This document shows positions 1 to 5,536 of a stretch of 5,536 bases of DNA, piece by piece. Source of the DNA: Pseudomonadota bacterium (lineage in GTDB: Bacteria > Pseudomonadota > Gammaproteobacteria > Burkholderiales > Burkholderiaceae_D); NCBI GenBank assembly GCA_018241865.1, contig JAFECY010000112.1, forward strand, positions 1 through 5,536. The letters run 5' to 3'. Numbering within the stretch: the stretch's first letter is position 1; every line of letters begins with the position of its first letter. The notes beneath the pieces are model-generated. The model ran no database searches. It was not told the DNA's origin and saw only the letters and a list, made by a program, of their open reading frames with translations. The position numbers were made by a program, and so were the translations under genes.

Positions 1-122
1 ACTCCTGGAGAGAATGAATTCATTGATTAAAAAAATGTCAGGGGGTGTCAAACAATATAACGATTACCTGATGCTTCCTCAACTACATTTATTGCGTATG
101 TAAATTACACGCAGTTATATCT
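1..122. other. Intergenic stretch downstream of dsbD, no gene seen
   Basis: This AT-rich end of the window lies after the dsbD stop codon and shows no convincing reading frame on either strand. Two small structures are visible. At 94-112 an imperfect inverted repeat (left arm GCGTATGTAA, right arm TTACACGC) could form a short hairpin with a 2-base bulge, beginning about 10 bases past the dsbD stop. It lacks a clear T-run on the minus strand, so it is at best a weak terminator. At 36-50 the pentamer TGTCA occurs twice, separated by GGGGG, a period of 10 bases. On the minus strand a TTGACA hexamer overlaps this but has no good -10 partner at normal spacing. What lies further left is unknown. 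Confidence 0.5.
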
Positions 123-1964
123 TCACCGTTTTGCCCGCTCCAGCGATGCGGCAAAACGGTCGGCGTTCTGGTAACCAATCACGCGCGCGCTAGGCATTTC
201 TCGGCCATCTTTATCGAAAAAAATGATGCCCGGCGGACCGAATAAATTGAAGCGCTTAAGCAAAGCCTTGTCATCGGCGCGGTTGGCGGTGACATCGGCC
301 TGCAACAAGACCATGTCGGCAAACTGCGCCTGAATATGGGCATCGGCGAACGTCAAATTCTCCATTTCCTTGCACGAGATACACCAGTCAGCATAAAAAT
401 CGAGCATGACTGTCTTGCCCTTCGCCTGCGCCACTGCCGCGTCGAGTTCACTCAAAGATTTGATCCGTTTGAATTCGCTGTGCTTGATTGCCCCACCCCT
501 GATTTTTGCCAGCGGTGCCCAAGGGTCCTGCGCGCCGGTCACCACTCCAGTCAACTGCAGCAACGCAAACACGATGAATATTCCTCCCGCCCCCTTCGCC
601 ATCCAGCCAGTACGCGGCAAACGCAACAAATAAAAACCATACCCTGCTGCCAGCACCGCCCAACCCGTCATCTGCAACCAAGCCGGCAGCAAAGGAGAAA
701 CGATCCACCACGCCATCGCCAGCATCAACACGCCAAAGAAGCGCTTGACCTGCTCCATCCACGCACCAGCGCGCGGCAGCAAACTGCCCGCCGACAAACC
801 CAGCAGTAGCAAAGGAATACTCATACCTACTGCCATCGCAAACAAAGCACTGCCACCGATAACGACATCGCGCGTTTGACTGATATACACCAATACGCCC
901 GCCAACGGCGCAGCCACACAAGGGCCGACGATCAAAGCCGACAACGCGCCCATGATGAACACGCCCAGCAATTCACCGGCGCTTTGCTTGTGCGACAAAT
1001 TCATCAACTTGTGCTGGATCGCCGCCGGCATCTGCAAGTGATACACGCCGAACATGGCCAGCGATAAACCCACCATCAACACGGCGAAGACACTCAACAC
1101 CAGCGGATGCTGCAAGTCGGCGGAGAGTCCTCGCCCGATCAATCCGGCGGCAATGCCAAGCGCCGTGTACACCAGCGCCATGCCCAACGAATACACCACC
1201 GACAGCAGGAAGCTGTGACGACGACTGACATCCCTACCCTCACCGACGATCAACGCCGACAAGATGGGCAACATCGGCAAAACACACGGCGTGAAAGCCA
1301 AGCCCAAACCCAACAGCAAGAACCATGGCAGGATGCGCAACAATTTGCCGCTCTTCAGTACAGATTCGATCCGGCCCATTTCTGAATCAGCATCAACCGG
1401 ATCACCTACCGCAGGCGCGACATTCGCCGCGAGCTGGCCGGATGACCGCATGTTGTTGCCATCACCAGTCTGTAAATCATTGCGCGCATCCTCAATCGCA
1501 CCCAACAAACCGCCCTTGCTCTTGCCGCTCAACGTGATGACCGATTCCATCGGCGCGTAACACAGCCCACGATCGGCACAACCTTGACTACTGACGCTCA
1601 GACTAAAGTTACCGACTGCATCCACCGGCAGTCGGATGTCGAGATCATGCCGATAGGTCTCCACATTTTTCTTGAATGTCTCGTCGTACTTGATCTTGCC
1701 ATCCGGCAGCAAGGGTTCGCCCAACGTCGCGCCTTCCAGCTTGAAAGCAAAACGTTCGCGGTACATGTAATACCCATCGGCGATCTTGAAATGCACCACG
1801 ATGGTCTTGGCATCAACCATGCGCGCCGAAAACTGAAAAGCCTCGTCAGGTGGCAAATATTCTTCTTCGGCCAAGGCGCTGCCCGTCATTGCCAACAAAA
1901 TCAGTGCCAGCAAAATTCGGCGCAGCACGCCCTGCGCCGTTTTGAATCGTTCAAGCATGTCCAT
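123..1964 (-). CDS. dsbD: Thiol:disulfide interchange protein DsbD
   Basis: DsbD moves electrons from cytoplasmic thioredoxin through the inner membrane to periplasmic partners such as DsbC, DsbG and CcmG. All three domains are present (numbering for a 613-residue product). A signal peptide (about 1-32, ending SALA) is followed by the periplasmic n-DsbD domain with the cap-like DGYYMYRERF and cysteines 129 and 135 (CADRGLC). A loose Gly/Asn/Ala-rich linker comes next, then about eight membrane segments (roughly 211-477) with cysteines 227 (TPCVLP) and 349 (GPCVAAP). The C-terminal thioredoxin-like domain has DWCISC (cysteines 528 and 531) and the GPPG cis-proline loop. All six redox cysteines are intact, and the length is a little above that of E. 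coli DsbD. The start is uncertain. The ATG at 1964 has AGGA four bases upstream; the ATG at 1958 (AGGA ten bases upstream) and the ATG at 1979 are alternatives. Each overlaps the end of cutA, suggesting coupled translation. The upstream extension to 2018 is unlikely because it runs deep into cutA. Confidence 0.95.
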   Translation of the reverse strand: MDMLERFKTAQGVLRRILLALILLAMTGSALAEEEYLPPDEAFQFSARMVDAKTIVVHFKIADGYYMYRERFAFKLEGATLGEPLLPDGKIKYDETFKKNVETYRHDLDIRLPVDAVGNFSLSVSSQGCADRGLCYAPMESVITLSGKSKGGLLGAIEDARNDLQTGDGNNMRSSGQLAANVAPAVGDPVDADSEMGRIESVLKSGKLLRILPWFLLLGLGLAFTPCVLPMLPILSALIVGEGRDVSRRHSFLLSVVYSLGMALVYTALGIAAGLIGRGLSADLQHPLVLSVFAVLMVGLSLAMFGVYHLQMPAAIQHKLMNLSHKQSAGELLGVFIMGALSALIVGPCVAAPLAGVLVYISQTRDVVIGGSALFAMAVGMSIPLLLLGLSAGSLLPRAGAWMEQVKRFFGVLMLAMAWWIVSPLLPAWLQMTGWAVLAAGYGFYLLRLPRTGWMAKGAGGIFIVFALLQLTGVVTGAQDPWAPLAKIRGGAIKHSEFKRIKSLSELDAAVAQAKGKTVMLDFYADWCISCKEMENLTFADAHIQAQFADMVLLQADVTANRADDKALLKRFNLFGPPGIIFFDKDGREMPSARVIGYQNADRFAASLERAKR

Positions 1965-2283
1965 ACTGTCCTGTTTCATCGATGACCCACTGCAGGTAGG
2001 CCGGCAAGCCTGCCGCAATCGGAATCGCCACTATCTCCGGCAACTGGTAAGGATGCGCTGCGCGAATTGTCTGCTCCACTTCAGCATAACGCGCCTGCGT
2101 CGTCTTCATCAGCACGGTCACTTCATCGGCTTCTTCCAGCGCGCCCTGCCAGCGATATACCGAATGCACATAGGGCAAGCAATTGACACAGGCGACTAGC
2201 TTTTGTTCCACTAGGCGGCGTGCCAGCATATGTGCGCTGGCCACATCCGGCAGATTGCTCATCACCAGCAGCACTTGCTCCAT
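1951..2283 (-). CDS. cutA: Divalent-cation tolerance protein CutA
   Basis: This 110-residue protein is a full-length CutA1, a small, very stable cytosolic protein that forms trimers with a PII-like (ferredoxin-like) fold. The family was named from copper-sensitive E. coli mutants, but its molecular job is still debated. Recognition rests on the family blocks LVACVN (residues 29-34), VYRWQG (42-47), a KTT segment near 60, and HPYQLPEIVAIPI near 77-89. Cysteine 32 matches the conserved family cysteine. The other two cysteines I recall from E. coli CutA have no counterpart here, while Cys35 is extra, so metal binding should not be assumed. The ATG at 2283 has a strong GGGGAG ribosome-binding site six bases upstream. 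The stop lies inside the start region of dsbD, and the permease gene ends 28 bases upstream, so cutA is probably the third gene of a four-gene unit. cutA also precedes dsbD in E. coli. Confidence 0.95.
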   Translation of the reverse strand: MEQVLLVMSNLPDVASAHMLARRLVEQKLVACVNCLPYVHSVYRWQGALEEADEVTVLMKTTQARYAEVEQTIRAAHPYQLPEIVAIPIAAGLPAYLQWVIDETGQYGHA

Positions 2284-2289
2284 AGTCAG

Positions 2290-2295
2290 CTCCCC
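2290..2295 (-). promoter_or_regulatory. Ribosome-binding site of cutA
   Basis: The minus strand reads GGGGAG six bases before the cutA ATG at 2283. It is a near-ideal Shine-Dalgarno sequence and the clearest one in the downstream four-gene unit. It lies in the 28-base gap after the permease stop, so cutA can be initiated independently of permease translation. Confidence 0.8.
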
Positions 2296-2311
2296 AAAAT
2301 TTTTCTGCCAG

Positions 2312-3097
2312 CTATTTCAGCAAGCGTCGCCGCGTCAGCACAGTCGCCAGATAGAATCCACCGGCACAATAGGCCAGCAAGATGCCCATATCGGCTGCCG
2401 CCGTCAGCGGCCACTCGCCTAGGACTAGCGGCCGCACCAGCCGCACCGCCGCACTCAGCGGCAGGAAATAAGAGACTGTTTGCAACCAGTGCGGCAATTG
2501 CGCTACTGGATAGTACACGCCCGACAAAAAGATCGTTGGCGTCAGCAGCAAGGTGAAATAGTAGGTGAAAAAATCGTAGCCACGCGCTACTGCATTAGCG
2601 ACGAGGCCAAGCGAGGCGAAACTCATACCCACCAAGAACAACAGCGGCAATACCAACACGGTTTGCAGATGCAGGCCGATCCCGAGTACGAACATCACGC
2701 CGAGAATCGCAATCCCGGAAAACATCGATTTGGTCGCTGCCCACAACATTTCGGCCAGCACGATATCGTCCAGTGCCAACGGTGCATTGAGCAAGGCATC
2801 CCAAGTTTTTTGCACATGCATGCGCGAAAACGCCGAGTACAGCGCCTCGAACGAGGCCGCCATCATGATCGACATGCAAATCGAACCGGATGCCAGATAA
2901 TGGATGTAAGGAATGCCATCGACATTTTTCAGCAGACTACCCAAGCCATAACCGAAAGCAATCAAGGTAATGAGCGGATCGGCGATATTGCCGAGCACGC
3001 TGGCCACCGCCAGTTTCTTCCACACCAAAAAATTACGCCGCCAGATCGGCGCGAAACGTAACGAAAATTGCGGCAAACGATAAAGCGTATTGGCCAT
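2312..3097 (-). CDS. ABC-2 type exporter permease, NodJ-like
   Basis: This 261-residue membrane protein is the permease half of an ABC exporter; the gene directly upstream encodes its ATPase. About six hydrophobic segments are visible (near 31-53, 64-86, 112-140, 147-169, 177-195 and 235-255). The sequence between the last two (LSGVYYPVAQLPHWLQ, then PLSAAVRLVRPL) is the typical ABC-2 family signature. The basic, aromatic N-terminus and the MHVQKTWDALLNAPL block match NodJ, which with NodI exports lipochitin oligosaccharides in rhizobia. No nodulation genes are visible here, and related pairs are widespread in non-symbiotic Betaproteobacteria, so the substrate is unknown. The ATG at 3097 follows the ATPase stop by one base (TGA-T-ATG). 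It has no close Shine-Dalgarno sequence, which points to translational coupling and matched subunit amounts. The family call is firm, the export direction is inferred from the family, and no specific function is claimed. Confidence 0.9.
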   Translation of the reverse strand: MANTLYRLPQFSLRFAPIWRRNFLVWKKLAVASVLGNIADPLITLIAFGYGLGSLLKNVDGIPYIHYLASGSICMSIMMAASFEALYSAFSRMHVQKTWDALLNAPLALDDIVLAEMLWAATKSMFSGIAILGVMFVLGIGLHLQTVLVLPLLFLVGMSFASLGLVANAVARGYDFFTYYFTLLLTPTIFLSGVYYPVAQLPHWLQTVSYFLPLSAAVRLVRPLVLGEWPLTAAADMGILLAYCAGGFYLATVLTRRRLLK

Positions 3098-3098
3098 A

Positions 3099-4031
3099 TC
3101 AGTCGCGCATTTCCCGGCCGGTCAGTTTCAGAAACAAATCTTCCAAATTGGCCGGTCGATGAAGATAGCGTACGCCTTGCGTCGCCTGCAGCCCATCGAG
3201 TAAAGGCTGGGCATCATTGGTATAGCAGAAGACGGTTTCGCCGCTGGTTTCTAGCCGTGCCGATTTGTTCCGCCCTTCCTGCTCTCCCCAGGCTCGCGCA
3301 TTCTCGCCATACACTTCCACTACCTGCGCTTCGATATGACGAGCGATCAATTCGTGCGGCGCGCCTTCAGCAATCATCTGGCCGTGATCGATCACCGCCA
3401 ACCGATTACAGAGTCGCTCGGCTTCATCCATAAAATGTGTGGTCAACAAGATCGTCTTGCCTTCAGCCAGCAGCGCTTTCAAGCGATCCCAGATCATGTG
3501 GCGCGCCTGCGGATCCAGCCCGGTGGTCGGCTCATCCATAAAAATCAAATCAGGATCGTTGACCAACGCGCGCGCCAGCGTCAGGCGGCGTTTCATCCCA
3601 CCAGACAGTTCGCCGATACGCGCATCTTTTTTCGCTGCGAGATTGGCGAAAGCCAGCAGCTTGGGAATGCGTTCCGCAATCTCTGCATCGCGCATGCCGA
3701 AGTAGCGGCCAAACACCAACAGGTTTTCAGCAACGCTAAAATCCGGGTCGAGATTATCGCCTTGCGGTACCACGCCGACCTTTACGCGCGCCGGTCGTGC
3801 ATCATGCGGTACCGCTCTGCCCACCAACGTGATTTGCCCTTGATCCGGCGCAGTCAAACCAAGACACAGACGCAACGTCGTGGTCTTACCAGCGCCATTC
3901 GGACCGAGCAGTCCATAGCATTCTCCACGACGCAAAGCGAACGACAAGCCATTGATAACCCGGCTTTTGTTCGCACCCACACCGTAGGATTTGTAGAGAT
4001 TCTCGACTGAGAGAATGGCTGTTTCCAACAT
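3099..4031 (-). CDS. ABC exporter ATP-binding protein, NodI-like (DRA-ATPase family)
   Basis: This is the nucleotide-binding subunit that should drive the adjacent permease by ATP hydrolysis at the cytoplasmic face of the inner membrane. Numbered for a 310-residue product, it has Walker A GPNGAGKT (43-50), Q-loop VVPQGDN (Gln90), ABC signature LSGGM (142-146), Walker B LIFMDE (162-167), D-loop GLD, and the H-loop histidine in TTHFMDEAE (His199). All catalytic elements are intact. The stretches [21 protein letters not shown], and HMIWDRL through [14 protein letters not shown] resemble NodI closely, and the roughly 80-residue C-terminal tail is usual for the DRA/NodI group. I chose the ATG at 4031 because the protein then starts just before the conserved [10 protein letters not shown] strand. 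An in-frame TTG at 4073 would add 14 residues with no family support and would leave only 26 bases after the upstream terminator. Neither start has a good ribosome-binding site. Substrate unknown. Confidence 0.92.
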   Translation of the reverse strand: MLETAILSVENLYKSYGVGANKSRVINGLSFALRRGECYGLLGPNGAGKTTTLRLCLGLTAPDQGQITLVGRAVPHDARPARVKVGVVPQGDNLDPDFSVAENLLVFGRYFGMRDAEIAERIPKLLAFANLAAKKDARIGELSGGMKRRLTLARALVNDPDLIFMDEPTTGLDPQARHMIWDRLKALLAEGKTILLTTHFMDEAERLCNRLAVIDHGQMIAEGAPHELIARHIEAQVVEVYGENARAWGEQEGRNKSARLETSGETVFCYTNDAQPLLDGLQATQGVRYLHRPANLEDLFLKLTGREMRD

Positions 4032-4099
4032 GTTGCAGCAGTATTCAGCGACAAGACTTGTATCTTGCCACAATCCCTGTCTTCATGATGCTGACCAAA

Positions 4100-4130
4100 A
4101 TCAAAAGCCAGGCTATGCCTGGCTTTTGAT
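4100..4130 (-). terminator. Rho-independent terminator after rplQ
   Basis: A perfect inverted repeat has 14-base arms (4100-4113 and 4117-4130) around a 3-base loop. On the minus strand the GC-rich core GCCAGGC/GCCTGGC is followed by TTTTGATTTT, an interrupted T-run that starts within the stem. It begins 16 bases past the rplQ stop, as expected for the end of the alpha ribosomal operon. Because the A/T ends of the arms are symmetric, it might also work on the plus strand, but no plus-strand gene needs it. Confidence 0.88.
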
Positions 4131-4146
4131 GAGGTGCGACTGGAGC

Positions 4147-4542
4147 TTATTCGCCGGACGTATCTTCAACCGCTTCGGTATTTTCCGGGCGATCGAGCAG
4201 TTCGATGAAAGCCATCGGCGCATTGTCGCCTTGGCGGAAACCCATCTTCAAAATACGCAGATAGCCGCCGTTACGATTGGCGTAACGCGGGCCAAGTTCG
4301 GCGAACAGTTTGACGACAATTTCGCGGTCGCGCAGACGATTGAAGGCCAAGCGCTTGTTCGATAAATTATCGGTCTTGCCGAGTGTCAGAATCGGCTCGA
4401 CGACACGGCGCAATTCCTTTGCTTTCGGCAGGGTGGTTTTAATCGCTTCGTGACGCAGCAGCGAAACAGTCATGTTGCGCAGCATAGCAAGACGGTGCGA
4501 TGAAGTGCGATTCAGTTTACGGAGGCCGTGACGATGACGCAT
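4147..4542 (-). CDS. rplQ: 50S ribosomal protein L17
   Basis: L17 is a structural protein of the large ribosomal subunit, bound to 23S rRNA near the exit-tunnel side. The 131-residue product begins with the family hallmark [17 protein letters not shown], followed by [26 protein letters not shown] and the [11 protein letters not shown] block. The C-terminal part contains [35 protein letters not shown]. An acidic tail (near [11 protein letters not shown]) ends the protein, and the length is normal for Betaproteobacteria. The ATG at 4542 is preceded by AAAGGT with suitable spacing. rplQ is the last gene of the alpha operon after rpoA, and a strong hairpin terminator follows its stop. The gap to rpoA, 201 bases, seems long for this gene pair because of a repeat element. 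The identification is essentially certain. Confidence 0.98.
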   Translation of the reverse strand: MRHRHGLRKLNRTSSHRLAMLRNMTVSLLRHEAIKTTLPKAKELRRVVEPILTLGKTDNLSNKRLAFNRLRDREIVVKLFAELGPRYANRNGGYLRILKMGFRQGDNAPMAFIELLDRPENTEAVEDTSGE

Positions 4543-4549
4543 GATATTT

Positions 4550-4555
4550 ACCTTT
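4550..4555 (-). promoter_or_regulatory. Ribosome-binding site of rplQ
   Basis: The minus strand reads AAAGGT, with its AAGG core eight bases before the rplQ ATG. It lies well clear of the inverted-repeat element further upstream, so ribosome access to rplQ should not be blocked by that hairpin. Confidence 0.7.
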
Positions 4556-4639
4556 CAGGTTTCAGTTTTAATCCAGCTCTTCGATCGCCATTGGCGCGGG
4601 CCGGTAAGTTGCTAATAGTGTTCATTCACTTCTTCTTCG

Positions 4640-4733
4640 CCTTCCCTTTCAAGGGGAAGGTCGGGATGGGGATGGGTCCAATCACTTCCAGTAAAACCCA
4701 TCCCCACCCTAGCTCCTCCCCTTGAAGGGGAGG
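4640..4733. repeat. Long imperfect inverted-repeat element (REP/MITE-like) between rpoA and rplQ
   Basis: Two arms, 4640-4677 and 4696-4733, are near reverse complements separated by an 18-base spacer (4678-4695). The inner 10 bases pair perfectly (GGGGATGGGT with ACCCATCCCC). The outer part of each arm is itself a palindrome centred on TTGAA or TTCAA: 4715-4733 is perfect with 9-base half-arms, and 4640-4660 has one T-G mismatch. The element begins 10 bases past the rpoA stop. No T-run follows on either strand, so it does not look like an intrinsic terminator. No flanking target duplication is obvious. The G-rich/C-rich design with CCCCTTGAAGGGG ends recalls dispersed intergenic repeats of Proteobacteria, but copy number cannot be judged from one window. 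Likely effects are on messenger stability or processing between the two genes. Confidence 0.75.
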
Positions 4734-4743
4734 TAAACTACAA

Positions 4744-5536
4744 TTACTTCTCCAGACCGGCCGGCGGCCAGTTCTCGAGCTTCATGCCTAGAGTCAAACC
4801 GCGCGAAGCCAGCACTTCCTTAATTTCGTTCAGGGACTTGCGGCCCAGGTTCGGGGTCTTGAGCAATTCGTTTTCGCTACGCTGGATCAAATCGCCAATG
4901 TAGTAAATGTTTTCGGCCTTGAGGCAGTTAGCCGAACGCACGGTGAGTTCCAGATCATCAACAGGACGCAGCAGAGTCGGATCGACAGCCGGCGCACGCG
5001 ACGGCGCTTCGGACGCTGCTTCGGTGCCTTCCAACGCGGCGAAGACATTCAACTGATCGACTAACACGCGAGCCGATTGGCGAATCGCCTCTTCCGGCGA
5101 AATGACGCCATTCGTTTCAATGTTGATGACGAGCTTGTCGAGGTCGGTACGCTGCTCGACGCGCGCCGATTCCACCGCATAGGATACGCGGCGCACTGGC
5201 GAGAATGATGCATCGAGAATGATACGGCCGATCGTTTTATTGGCGTCTTCAGCCAAACGACGCACATTGCCCGGCACATAGCCACGGCCTTTTTCAACCT
5301 TGATCTGCATGTCGAGCTTGCCGCCGGCAGTCAGATTCGCGATCACGTGATCTGGATTGACCAATTCGACATCATGCGGCAGTTCGATATCCGCAGCAGT
5401 CACAATACCTTCGCCTTCTTTTTTCAGGGTCAGGGTGACTTCATCACGGTTATGTAATTTGAACACCACGCCCTTCAGGTTCAACAACATATCCACGACG
5501 TCTTCTTGTACGCCATCGAGCGATGAATATTCGTGC
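4744..5536 (-). CDS. rpoA: DNA-directed RNA polymerase subunit alpha (5' end outside window)
   Basis: The alpha subunit dimerises to nucleate RNA polymerase assembly, and its C-terminal domain contacts UP elements and activators. The frame stays open to the window edge. The last bases translate as [23 protein letters not shown], the conserved N-terminal-domain sequence, so the true start is beyond 5536. The in-frame GTG at 5496 is an internal valine, not the start. I count 263 visible residues; the family is about 325, so roughly 60 are missing. Visible parts are the rest of the N-terminal domain (including [10 protein letters not shown] and the FSPVRRVSY segment), a linker rich in Ala, Glu and Pro (about 169-187), and a complete C-terminal domain. 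That domain has [20 protein letters not shown], whose arginine (near 200 here) corresponds to the DNA-contacting Arg265 of E. coli, then [24 protein letters not shown] and the ending [10 protein letters not shown]. rplQ follows, as in the standard alpha operon. Confidence 0.98.
   Translation of the reverse strand, partial: HEYSSLDGVQEDVVDMLLNLKGVVFKLHNRDEVTLTLKKEGEGIVTAADIELPHDVELVNPDHVIANLTAGGKLDMQIKVEKGRGYVPGNVRRLAEDANKTIGRIILDASFSPVRRVSYAVESARVEQRTDLDKLVINIETNGVISPEEAIRQSARVLVDQLNVFAALEGTEAASEAPSRAPAVDPTLLRPVDDLELTVRSANCLKAENIYYIGDLIQRSENELLKTPNLGRKSLNEIKEVLASRGLTLGMKLENWPPAGLEK

Noticed and set aside
336..809. Plus-strand open frame of 157 codons opposite dsbD
   Set aside because: It lies wholly inside the well-supported dsbD gene; its translation is rich in Arg, His and Gln with no domain pattern, typical of an antisense shadow of a GC-rich coding strand.
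1965..2018. Longest dsbD start at 2018 giving 631 residues
   Set aside because: It would overlap cutA by 68 bases and add a Cys/Arg-rich stretch ahead of a signal peptide that is already complete from the ATG at 1964 or 1958.
2480..3061. Plus-strand open frame of 193 codons opposite the permease
   Set aside because: It is antisense to the membrane protein gene, with low-complexity Arg/Gln/His content and no recognisable motif or ribosome-binding site; the permease on the other strand explains the region fully.
3336..4010. Plus-strand open frame of 224 codons opposite the ABC ATPase
   Set aside because: The minus strand encodes intact Walker A, signature, Walker B and H-loop motifs over the same bases; the plus-strand product has no family features.
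4528..4725. Plus-strand 65-codon frame across the rpoA-rplQ spacer
   Set aside because: It overlaps the rplQ start on the opposite strand and runs through the inverted-repeat element; the translation is mostly repeat-derived Gly/Pro/Ser residues and has no plausible start signal.
4640..4733. The large hairpin as a transcription terminator between rpoA and rplQ
   Set aside because: Neither strand has a T-run after the stem, and terminating before rplQ would cut an essential ribosomal protein gene off from its operon; a repeat element with a possible messenger-stability role fits better.
4744..5496. Reading rpoA as a complete 250-residue gene starting at 5496
   Set aside because: The codon at 5496 is GTG and the frame continues upstream with conserved alpha-subunit sequence ([12 protein letters not shown]) to the window edge, so this is a 5'-truncated view of a longer gene.

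Overview
The window looks like an ordinary chromosomal segment of a betaproteobacterium. It probably comes from Burkholderiales near Oxalobacteraceae (Herminiimonas, Janthinobacterium or Collimonas type), judged from the RpoA and L17 sequences, the NodI/NodJ-type transporter and the moderate G+C. The genus is an inference from memory of protein sequences, not a search. Every gene I can support lies on the minus strand, so the biological reading order runs from the right end to the left end.

Right part (5536 to 4147): the end of the alpha ribosomal-protein operon. rpoA (RNA polymerase alpha, 5' end cut off by the window edge) is followed by rplQ (ribosomal protein L17). The 201-base gap between them is filled largely by a roughly 94-base inverted-repeat element (4640-4733). 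The operon closes with a perfect 14-bp-arm hairpin terminator (4100-4130).

Middle and left part (4031 to 123): four tightly packed genes that look like one transcription unit. They are an ABC ATPase and its ABC-2 permease, both of the NodI/NodJ (DRA-ATPase) type, then cutA, then dsbD. Gaps are 1 base and 28 bases, and cutA and dsbD overlap. The ATPase and permease should form one exporter whose substrate cannot be read from the sequence. CutA is a small trimeric protein linked historically to divalent-metal tolerance. DsbD carries electrons from cytoplasmic thioredoxin across the inner membrane to periplasmic disulfide isomerases and cytochrome c maturation factors. The cutA-dsbD neighbourhood is also found in Escherichia coli.

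Bases 1-122 hold no gene I can support. I see no tRNA, CRISPR array, insertion sequence or phage gene, and no evidence of a new defence or mobile system. The points most worth a second look are the inverted-repeat element inside the rpoA-rplQ gap, the guanine-quadruplex-prone tracts in its arms, and the non-symbiotic nodIJ-like pair.
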